Assembly: GCA_027459365.1 (NCBI GenBank)
Contig: DAIDIM010000116.1
Span: forward strand, 1 to 8,112
Length of the DNA stretch: 8,112 nt
Origin: Chlamydiota bacterium
GTDB taxonomy: Bacteria > Chlamydiota > Chlamydiia > Chlamydiales > SM23-39
Direction: 5' to 3'
Under the pieces are notes generated by a model, which saw only the letters and a list, made by a program, of their open reading frames with translations, did not search any database and was not told the origin of the DNA. The position numbers were made by a program, and so were the translations under genes. Position 1 is the first letter of the stretch; every line of letters starts with the position of its first letter. Positions 1 through 5,744 of this stretch are shown here, piece by piece.

Positions 1-291
1 TGGAGTGATAGCAACGCAACTCTTGGCGATGAGAGAGCACTGCCGATTGTCACCAGAAACGCGAGTCGAAGAAGTAGTACCCAAGTGCTGTATTATGCTT
101 ATGGAGCAGCGGCTGAGAGTGAAGCTTAAAACGGTGAGAGATTATTGGCGTTGCCTTGCGCGCTTAGGCGGCTTTATAGGACGTAAATCGGACGGAGAGC
201 CTGGGTGGCAAACGATCTGGAAGGGCTATACGAGATTCAAAGACATGTTGTGGGGAGCGGGATATGTTTAGGACTTGTGGGTAACGATCAG
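1..291 (+). mobile_element. Probable right end of an IS4-family insertion sequence
   Basis: The transposase frame stops at 271, and about 20 bp later the sequence CTTGTGGGTAACGATCAG (274-291) has the look of an IS terminal repeat. The partner end is outside the window, so neither the inverted repeat nor a target-site duplication can be checked. The right boundary is therefore a guess; the presence of an IS end rests mainly on the transposase fragment. Confidence 0.35.
2..271 (+). CDS. IS4-family transposase, C-terminal fragment (cut by window edge)
   Basis: The frame is open to the left edge, so the true start lies outside the window; the first GTG, at 5, is probably internal. About 89 residues are visible. 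The key stretch is ARLGGFIGRKSDGEPGWQTI followed by W-K-G-Y-x-R-F-K-D, the conserved C-terminal end of IS4-type DDE transposases, which usually reads as LGGFLGRK-x-DGEPG, then a W-R-G and an L-x-D segment. The catalytic DDE residues lie upstream and cannot be checked. From the family, the full protein would cut and paste its own element. The reading frame ends cleanly at 271, so the 3' end is not visibly broken; whether the whole element is intact cannot be told. It sits next to tag and a defence-type helicase, which suits an accessory region. Confidence 0.8.
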   Translation, partial: GVIATQLLAMREHCRLSPETRVEEVVPKCCIMLMEQRLRVKLKTVRDYWRCLARLGGFIGRKSDGEPGWQTIWKGYTRFKDMLWGAGYV

Positions 292-387
292 GTAATCGGC
301 CCTAAGAAAAATGAGGAAATCGATTACTTTTATTCTTGATGCTTTTAACGAGTGCACCCAAATTGCATCCACTGTGCATTGCTTAAA

Positions 388-957
388 TCAACGATATGAG
401 CACCAACATTCGGCTAAATGGTCATCTACAAGCCCAACTGCCTGCATAAAGGCGTAAATGATTGTAGACCCCACAAACGTCATTCCTCTTTTTTTAAGGT
501 CTTTTGAGAGTGTATTGCTGATCGGAGTTGACGCAGGTATATCTTTAAGGGATTTTCTTCTCGTGACGATGGGTTTCCCACCCACAAAATTCCAAACGTA
601 ATTGGAAAATGATCCAAACTCCTTTTGGATTTGTAAAAAAACTGATGCATTTTGGCGAGCTGCATAAATTTTCAATCGATTTCGAATAATTCCCTGATTT
701 TCAAGAAGAACATTCAATTCGCTATTTGTCATTTTTGCTACCTTAGCAGGATCAAAATTGTGAAAGACTTTTCGATATTCTTCTCGTCTTTTGAGAATTG
801 TTTCCCAGCTTAATCCTGCCTGAGCTCCTTCAAGAATGAGCATTTCAAAAAGATGCCTATCATTATAGACTGGAATGCCCCATTCTTTGTCATGGTACTC
901 CGCATAAAATTCTTTGCCTGGAGTATATCCAAAGCATCTTTTCTTATTTTCTTTCAT
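388..957 (-). CDS. tag: DNA-3-methyladenine glycosylase I
   Basis: Cytoplasmic base-excision repair enzyme that removes 3-methyladenine from alkylated DNA. The 189-residue length matches the family (E. coli Tag is about 187). Visible landmarks are C8 near the N-terminus, the block Y-H22-D-K-E-W26-G, and L-E43-G-A-Q-A-G-L-S-W51, in which E43 corresponds to the E. coli active-site Glu (E38). Further on are the N-Q-G-I-I-R-N-R block, the KKRGMTFVGSTIIYAFMQA stretch, and the C-terminal D-D-H180-x3-C184. C8, H22, H180 and C184 reproduce the Tag zinc site. A purine-rich AGGA lies 12 nt before the ATG, a rather long spacing. The gene lies 44 nt downstream of the helicase gene on the same strand, so the two may be co-transcribed. 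No strong terminator hairpin is seen beyond 388. All key residues are present, so it is probably active. Confidence 0.95.
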   Translation of the reverse strand: MKENKKRCFGYTPGKEFYAEYHDKEWGIPVYNDRHLFEMLILEGAQAGLSWETILKRREEYRKVFHNFDPAKVAKMTNSELNVLLENQGIIRNRLKIYAARQNASVFLQIQKEFGSFSNYVWNFVGGKPIVTRRKSLKDIPASTPISNTLSKDLKKRGMTFVGSTIIYAFMQAVGLVDDHLAECWCSYR

Positions 958-1001
958 GGGTGTTTAACATCCTACCATTCATGTGTTCCTAGTGACGGAT
1001 T

Positions 1002-3224
1002 TCAAGTATAGATCGGCATCTTTCTGGTCTTTGACTGTGCTTCTTTTTTATGTGCATATAGACGATGCAGCCTACCGACATACTGAGCGATAGTTCCTTT
1101 CCATGAAATAGGCATGGTAAGAAACAAAGTATCTAGGCGCGCATCATCAAAGCCCTCACCGACGAACTTACCAGTTGCAAGCAGCACTCTAGGCTCATTT
1201 GCAGGGATATCAGCTAAACGGCCGGTCACTTGAGCAATTTCCTTTGAACTCATTCCGCCGCGAAGCACTACCAGATGGTGAATATGTGGAGATAGTCGTT
1301 CGAACAGGCAGTCTAGATGTTCAGTTCGTTCAGTCAACACTAACGGCGACCTACCGCTTTGAACTGCATAAATGACTTCATTGCAAATTAGCTGGTTGCG
1401 ATCTTCATCTCGGATTAGCTCATCGTATAGATCATTAAATTGAAGGCGAGTATCTTCATTTGCCGGCTTGATAGGAGAAAATGCAGTTGGCCTGACAAAT
1501 ACGGTGTGCTCAAACGGGCGTAACTCGGTTGCAGCCTTGGCGTCTACTCGATAACGCACAGGACCGCATCTCATCAAAATAATCGGGTGATGGCCATCTT
1601 TTCGTGTCAGAGTGGCTGTGAGTCCTGTAATAAATTTAGGTCTTGATTGGCGGGCCACTTGCTCAAAACTGAAAGCTGGCAAGTGATGGCATTCATCGAC
1701 AATTAAATGGCCATATTGGGAGACAATATCATCAACGACTCCCTTGCGTACAAGGCTTTGAATTACCGCTACATCAATCAGTCCTGTAGGCTTTCTCTTC
1801 CCTCCGCCAATACGACCTATGGCATTTTTTGGCAGTTCAAGGAATGAGGAAAGTCTTTCAATCCATTGCTCTTGCAATTGCGTTCGATGCACAAGGATCA
1901 GCGTATTTACCTTCCGTTTCGAGATGAGCCATGCGCCAATAACAGTTTTGCCAAACGCAGTCGTGGCTGACAGAGTGCCAAAGTTTGTTTTAAGCATTGC
2001 AACAGCCGCTGCCTTCTGCTCAGGACGTAATTCGCCCAGGAATTTTGCCGTAATAGAAGTTCCTGCTTGCAGTTCATCTCGAACAACTGGTGTGATCTTC
2101 AGATCAGAGAGTAGATGACAAATATCTTCAAGGCAACCTCGCGGCAGTCCTATATGATCAGAATGATCTGCAACACATGAAATCATTCTTGGCTTTTCAT
2201 GAGTTGGGAGTCTCATTGCTTGAGCCTTGTAAAATTCGGGATTTGGAAATGCCGCAAGGCGCATTAACCGATTCCTTAACCAGGGAGATAGTCCATTTTT
2301 TGGGGTATAGATCTCGTTTCCAACAACGATTTCCAAACTTTCTGGTAGGTCAGTAGTGGCAGGGACTGTTTTGTTGTGAGTAAATGACCTATTCCATGGA
2401 GTAATATCATCTTCCTCGCTCACTCTGAGATGCATTCCAACGATGCGGCCCTTTCTTTCCGCAAGGGAGACAATTATTTCGGCTTCCTGACGAGAAATCT
2501 TTCGCAATCCTGATAGAAATGCCCATTGATCCTCATAGGCAATCAAATCCTCATTTACAAATACGCTATTTCCAAGATCTCGAGCTCTTTTTTGCAAAGG
2601 GAGTGCGATGAGATTCCCAAATCCACCTTGAGGCAATGTATCCTGATTTGGAAAGAATCGATCATAAGAATCCAGCCCGACAGCTGGTCGATGCTCCATC
2701 GTTTCAGTGAGGATATGGCATCCTAGTTTTCGCGCGAGTATTGCTGGAATTGCTTCAGTAAAAAAGAGCCAGACGTGAGCGCCTTTACCAGAACGAGAAC
2801 GTTCCAATGCTGCGGGTAAATTCAATTGATGGCAGGTTTTGAGAAAGGCAAGCGCATCTTCTTCCCAGCTGGATTTATCGAAATCAGCCGCCAGGAAGAA
2901 ACAAGTTTCATCCAATAACATTGGATAAAGGCCCATGACAAAGTCTTTTCCAAAATCATCTTGGCCGGAAAGATGCCATTTCACCACGTCATCAATCACG
3001 GGTAGGAATCTGCGATGTCTGCATTCAGAGCATTTGATTTTCGGTTTTTCGCAGATTCCTCGTACCCATTCGTTACCACACGCGGGTGAATAGCCCGATT
3101 TTCCCGTCTTTTTACTTTCAAATCGTCGAGGGTATAAGTCTTCACGGCCTCGGAAAAAAGACCGAAATAGGGCGATTTTGGTACAGGATGATGATTTTTT
3201 GGTAATTCGGAGTCTTTCTTCCAT
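1002..3224 (-). CDS. TOTE-type primase-helicase (AEP primase plus SF2 DEAD/DEAH helicase), C-terminus apparently shortened
   Basis: 740 residues from the ATG at 3224. Around 49-68 is a possible zinc knuckle (C49-x8-C58-x6-C65-x2-C68). Next comes an archaeo-eukaryotic primase domain of the TOTE conflict-system type: LAADFDKSSW with D114 and D116, then SGKGAHVW at 145-152, then GGFGNLIALPLQ near 200-211. The superfamily-2 helicase has Walker A ATTAFGKT (420-427), box II DECH (510-513), TAT (536-538), and motif VI QYVGRLHR (714-721). The family is associated with mobile or defence loci and is thought to act on nucleic acids; its exact role is not established. Family members, as I recall them, continue some tens of residues past motif VI (an IYDY...D then MF-x-RR-x-GY stretch). 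Here the frame stops 19 residues after motif VI at ...MPIYT, so the end looks lost. A TTG at 3245 would add seven residues, but it lies almost on the putative -10 box, so I prefer the ATG. That ATG has no clear Shine-Dalgarno. Confidence 0.88.
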   Translation of the reverse strand: MEERLRITKKSSSCTKIALFRSFFRGREDLYPRRFESKKTGKSGYSPACGNEWVRGICEKPKIKCSECRHRRFLPVIDDVVKWHLSGQDDFGKDFVMGLYPMLLDETCFFLAADFDKSSWEEDALAFLKTCHQLNLPAALERSRSGKGAHVWLFFTEAIPAILARKLGCHILTETMEHRPAVGLDSYDRFFPNQDTLPQGGFGNLIALPLQKRARDLGNSVFVNEDLIAYEDQWAFLSGLRKISRQEAEIIVSLAERKGRIVGMHLRVSEEDDITPWNRSFTHNKTVPATTDLPESLEIVVGNEIYTPKNGLSPWLRNRLMRLAAFPNPEFYKAQAMRLPTHEKPRMISCVADHSDHIGLPRGCLEDICHLLSDLKITPVVRDELQAGTSITAKFLGELRPEQKAAAVAMLKTNFGTLSATTAFGKTVIGAWLISKRKVNTLILVHRTQLQEQWIERLSSFLELPKNAIGRIGGGKRKPTGLIDVAVIQSLVRKGVVDDIVSQYGHLIVDECHHLPAFSFEQVARQSRPKFITGLTATLTRKDGHHPIILMRCGPVRYRVDAKAATELRPFEHTVFVRPTAFSPIKPANEDTRLQFNDLYDELIRDEDRNQLICNEVIYAVQSGRSPLVLTERTEHLDCLFERLSPHIHHLVVLRGGMSSKEIAQVTGRLADIPANEPRVLLATGKFVGEGFDDARLDTLFLTMPISWKGTIAQYVGRLHRLYAHKKEAQSKTRKMPIYT

Positions 3225-3249
3225 ATGGCGGCCAATAAATTTCAAAGAA

Positions 3250-3279
3250 AGTATAGAGGGTTTTTGTCTGTCTTTACAA
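3250..3279 (-). promoter_or_regulatory. Candidate sigma-70-type promoter for the primase-helicase gene
   Basis: On the minus strand, TTGTAA (3274-3279) and TATACT (3250-3255) are separated by 18 nt, close to the TTGACA/TATAAT consensus. Transcription would start near 3243, about 20 nt before the ATG at 3224. That supports the ATG over the TTG at 3245. It is a pattern match only. Confidence 0.45.
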
Positions 3280-3398
3280 GTCCTTAAAAGGAATGGTGAA
3301 CAATGTAATCCTAAAAGGGCCTTCTTTTTTGCTTTAGGAAGGTCTCTGATGTTCAGATTGGAATTTTAGTTGAATCCATTGTTCGAGAATATTCTTAA

Positions 3399-3838
3399 TT
3401 CGTTCAGCCTGATATCGTTAAGGTATAAATTACAAAAAGAATTCCTCAGGGGGTTATCTGCCTAATCTCTGCATTATCCTACTATGAACTAACAACTCAA
3501 ATCCCTCATTTTGCCTATATAGCCCTGCCTAGAACTTCCAGACTACCTCAAACCGGCTATCCTCCCTTACGTTGTTTTTGGTATTCTAAGGGCGCTTATG
3601 AAGCCGGCATTGCAACAATTTCAGTTAATGGATTTCCTGTAAAAATTTATAACATCGAAAAACTTTAGCCGACTGTCTAAAATTTCGGCAAAAAATCGGA
3701 ATGGATGTTGTTCTAGAAGCATTGAAAGAGTATTGGAGGAAAGGTCGAACAGACCTTGATAAGCTTTACGATTATGCAAAAATATGTCGTGTTGAAAAAA
3801 TTCTTCAACCCATTATTGAAACAATTGTGAGTCAGTAG
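3399..3838 (+). pseudogene. Decayed AbiEi-type antitoxin (type IV toxin-antitoxin), C-terminal two thirds
   Basis: Read in one frame from 3399, the translation runs FVQPDIVKV, a TAA stop (3426-3428), then ITKRIPQGVICLISALSYYE, LTTQIPH, Y-P-P-L-R, GFPVKIYNIEK. It then hits a TAG at 3664-3666. Shifting frame at the A-run 3658-3662, as if one A were lost, restores the family block T-L-A-D-C-L-K-F-R-Q-K-I-G-M-D-V. The reading then continues through ALKEYWRKGRTDLDKLYDYA and K-I-C-R-V-E to TAG at 3836-3838. These are landmarks of AbiEi antitoxin proteins: PQGVICLLSAL, the PVRIYSPEKTLADC region, then KIGLD and the A-x-x-C-R-V-x end. A further stop (TAA, 3396-3398) lies just upstream. The N-terminal winged-helix part, which would bind DNA, is not recognisable. 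With several lesions this is real decay, not one sequencing error. Confidence 0.75.
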
Positions 3839-3840
3839 CC

Positions 3841-4071
3841 ATGAAGATTGAAAAGAAAAATCTACCTGAGTCTGTTTATAGCAGATTAAAAAACATTGCT
3901 TTTGCAAAAAATCGCCCAATCAGGAAGTTCTTAGATATTATGCGATGGAGAGATTTTTATATCGCTTGAGTTACAGATGGTCACTCTATTGAGATGAAAG
4001 CGAATCAAATGCCTGCTCGGTTCAAAAAGTCCCTGTTGGATAAATTTACTCGAAAGCCGAATAAAGAGTAG
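3841..4071 (+). pseudogene. Decayed AbiEii-type nucleotidyltransferase toxin, N-terminal remnant plus unassigned tail
   Basis: The ATG at 3841 follows the AbiEi stop by two bases, the usual tight AbiEi-AbiEii spacing. The first frame gives MKIEKKNLPESVYSRLKNIA then F-A-K-N-R-P-I, like the start of AbiEii proteins. About base 3920 the homology moves to another frame: from 3921 it reads QEVLRYYAMERFLYRLS, the family's R-Y-x-x-E-R-x-L-Y-R-L-S block, before stopping at 3990-3992. The first frame itself stops at 3967-3969. The nucleotidyltransferase catalytic core, which would follow, is missing. After the stop the original frame stays open to TAG at 4069-4071 (with an internal ATG at 3994), ending in KSLLDKFTRKPNKE. 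I do not recognise that tail, and it may belong to something else. AbiEii toxins are nucleotidyltransferases that halt growth; this copy cannot be functional. Confidence 0.65.
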
Positions 4072-4127
4072 GGATAGGGGATAAGAAGAGTAGTTGGATA
4101 ATCGTCATAGGTCTGTAAGTTTTACTT

Positions 4128-5054
4128 TCATTTGTAATACCAGTGCACCACATGGAAGAAGAGGGGAGCTGTGAAAATAAGACTATCGATGCGGTCGAGA
4201 AGACCACCGTGACCTGGCAAAAGGGTTCCAAAATCTTTGACCTTCACATCTCGTTTTAGGGCTGACATTGTGATATCGCCTAAAAATCCACTCAGACTGA
4301 TCAAGATCCCGGTGCAGACAGCGAAGAGAGAATTCATTGGAGTAAGGTAAGGAGCAAGTGCTATCGAGAAAATAATACTTGTCACAATGCCTCCAGCGAG
4401 ACCTTCATAGGTTTTTTTAGGGCTGATGGCAGGAACGATCTTGCGTTTGCCGAAGAGTTTACCCCACATATATTGGGAGGCATCGTTAATTTCTGTAATG
4501 ATCAGAAGAAATAGAACAAGTCCTAAGGGACCTGCTTTAAATCCCATTTCCGAGGAGAAGACTGATAGATATGCAACGTGACTTAGACTATATCCTGCCA
4601 TCATGACTCCCCAGAACATACTACCCACAGCTAGAAGAAACCCTTCCGTTGTTCCTACAATCATCATTCTGATCGGAAGGAGGAGATAAACGTAAACGGG
4701 GATGAAGATGAGAAAGAGAATGTACCATTCGTTTAAAATAAAAAAATATTGAACGGGGATGGATAGATAGAGCCATAACCGGACACGCTGATCTTCTAAA
4801 CGCTTTGGGATTACGAAGAGATATTCTCGAAGAGCAAGAAAGCTAATCCCCATCCAGAGCAAAGTGACACACCACTGTGTTGTGAAAAAAATGGCAGAAA
4901 ATAGACCGATGATATACCACCAGGCCTTTACCCTTTCTCTGAGGTCGCTGAACTTGCCCTCTCCTCTGATCCATACAAAGAGTTGAAAAGATCCTAGAAG
5001 CGCAAAAATAAAAATGATCACTCCTATGACAGGAGGGGTCAGTAACGAAAACAT
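4128..5054 (-). CDS. Phosphatidate cytidylyltransferase family protein (CdsA fold, YnbB-like)
   Basis: 308-residue, very hydrophobic membrane protein with about eight or more membrane segments. The CdsA family makes CDP-diacylglycerol from phosphatidate and CTP. The family signature is complete near the C-terminus: S264-A-L-K267-R-D-V-K-V-K273-D274, then L-L-P-G-H282-G-G-L-L-D287-R-I-D290. The T-E-I-N-D191 segment and SPKKTYEGLAGG (211-222) match the usual metal and nucleotide region. Details resemble E. coli YnbB as I recall it: 298 residues, an R-x-R/K-x-W-W stretch near residue 40, SFLALREY, QYMWGK, and the ending DSLIFTAPLFF. It is therefore likely the YnbB-type partner of the divergent YnbA-like gene, not the housekeeping cdsA. 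The ATG at 5054 has no clear Shine-Dalgarno. The substrate could be phosphatidate or another lipid phosphate. Confidence 0.9.
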   Translation of the reverse strand: MFSLLTPPVIGVIIFIFALLGSFQLFVWIRGEGKFSDLRERVKAWWYIIGLFSAIFFTTQWCVTLLWMGISFLALREYLFVIPKRLEDQRVRLWLYLSIPVQYFFILNEWYILFLIFIPVYVYLLLPIRMMIVGTTEGFLLAVGSMFWGVMMAGYSLSHVAYLSVFSSEMGFKAGPLGLVLFLLIITEINDASQYMWGKLFGKRKIVPAISPKKTYEGLAGGIVTSIIFSIALAPYLTPMNSLFAVCTGILISLSGFLGDITMSALKRDVKVKDFGTLLPGHGGLLDRIDSLIFTAPLFFHVVHWYYK

Positions 5055-5063
5055 ATTACGAGA

Positions 5064-5092
5064 AGTATAGTTGGTGCATTTTTTTTATGAAA
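5064..5092 (-). promoter_or_regulatory. Possible promoter of the YnbB-like gene
   Basis: On the minus strand, a TATACT box (5064-5069) lies 10 nt before the ATG. A poor -35 (TTTCAT, 5087-5092) lies 17 nt further upstream. If used, the transcript would be nearly leaderless, which would fit the missing Shine-Dalgarno. Weak evidence. Confidence 0.25.
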
Positions 5093-5102
5093 CGTTTATA
5101 AT
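5075..5102 (+). promoter_or_regulatory. Promoter -10 box for the YnbA-like operon
   Basis: A perfect TATAAT lies at 5097-5102, about 30 nt before the ATG at 5133. The -35 is unclear: TGCATT (5075-5080, 16-nt spacing) or TTGGTG (5071-5076, 20-nt spacing). It overlaps the minus-strand candidate in the same 78-bp gap, so the two directions may influence each other. Confidence 0.45.
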
Positions 5103-5120
5103 ATTGAAAATAAATTTTAC

Positions 5121-5125
5121 AGGAG
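5121..5125 (+). promoter_or_regulatory. Shine-Dalgarno of the YnbA-like gene
   Basis: AGGAG, 7 nt before the ATG at 5133. It is the clearest ribosome-binding site in the window and it fixes that start codon. Confidence 0.75.
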
Positions 5126-5132
5126 TATTAAG

Positions 5133-5741
5133 ATGGATATCGGATTATATAATTTAAAGTATCCGTTTCGCAAAATGATTTACTTTTTACTTCCTCTATT
5201 TACAAACATCAATCCTAATCTTGTCAGCTGGTCTTTAGTGCCCATTGGATTTGTGACAGGAGTTGTCTATTTTTTTGCTCCTAGTGCAACTATTTTTTAC
5301 ATTGTTGGGGCCCTTCTGATTTTACTCAGGATGGTTGTGGGAACATTGGATGGTTTGATCGCGGTTGAATTTAAGAAAAGCTCTATAAATGGGGAGATCA
5401 ATAACCGTATTGCACCTGAGATTTGCGACCTATTTTTGATGGTGGCTTTGAGCTACTCATCCTTGGCTTATATCAATTTAGGAATCGCCGCGATTGCACT
5501 TTGTTGGGCTGTGACATTTTTTGGCTTAATCGGGAGTGTTGCGGGAAGAAAAACGCAAAGCGTAGGTCCTGTGGGTCAAACCGATCGGATTGCGGCTTTA
5601 GCTTTATTTTCTCTTCTACAGTATTTTAGCTCTGCCTTCCATTGGAATATCGATTTTATCTATCTTTTTATGTGGTGGGTAATCGTAGGGAGCTTGATTA
5701 CTATTGGGCTTCGGATTTCACGCACGTTTAAATCGCTATAG
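5133..5741 (+). CDS. CDP-alcohol phosphotransferase family membrane protein (YnbA-like), atypical active site
   Basis: 202 residues with about five to six membrane segments. The family transfers a phospho-headgroup between a CDP-activated alcohol and a second alcohol. Members carry D-x2-D-G-x2-A-R-x8-G-x3-D-x3-D. Here the region is R-M-V-V-G-T-L-D73-G74-L-I-A, with G87 eight residues after the expected Arg position. The first Asp is G70, the Arg of AR is Val, the third Asp is N91, and the fourth is P95; a D follows at 99. E. coli YnbA, as I recall it, is about 201 residues, already has Asn at the first and third Asp positions, and shares L-D-G-x3-A, G-E/A-x2-N and the later G-P-x-G-x-x-D-R motif (145-152 here). 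So this is a YnbA-type protein, with P95 the additional loss. It lies divergent to the YnbB-like gene and starts the downstream operon. The substrate is unknown; activity is uncertain. Confidence 0.85.
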   Translation: MDIGLYNLKYPFRKMIYFLLPLFTNINPNLVSWSLVPIGFVTGVVYFFAPSATIFYIVGALLILLRMVVGTLDGLIAVEFKKSSINGEINNRIAPEICDLFLMVALSYSSLAYINLGIAAIALCWAVTFFGLIGSVAGRKTQSVGPVGQTDRIAALALFSLLQYFSSAFHWNIDFIYLFMWWVIVGSLITIGLRISRTFKSL

Positions 5742-5744
5742 CTT

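Noticed and set aside
291..387. Terminator or riboswitch between the IS end and tag
   Set aside because: Only a short palindrome (AATCGATT, 318-325) and a weak TGCAC/GTGCA pairing are present, with no T-run after a strong stem.
3178..3369. Plus-strand 63-codon open frame
   Set aside because: It overlaps the 5' end and promoter of the helicase gene antisense, has no ribosome-binding site and no recognisable motif; it is most likely chance.
3340..3395. Possible tRNA or attachment site suggested by GTTCGA near 3381
   Set aside because: No cloverleaf stems can be built around it, and no paired repeat is seen in the window.
3713..3919. Minus-strand 68-codon open frame
   Set aside because: It lies antisense to the AbiEi/AbiEii remnant, whose plus-strand homology explains the sequence.
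4128..5054. Reading the CdsA-family gene as the housekeeping cdsA
   Set aside because: Detailed resemblance to YnbB (length, WW stretch, QYMWGK, FTAPLFF ending) and the divergent YnbA-like partner point to the Ynb-type enzyme. The housekeeping role cannot be excluded without the rest of the genome.
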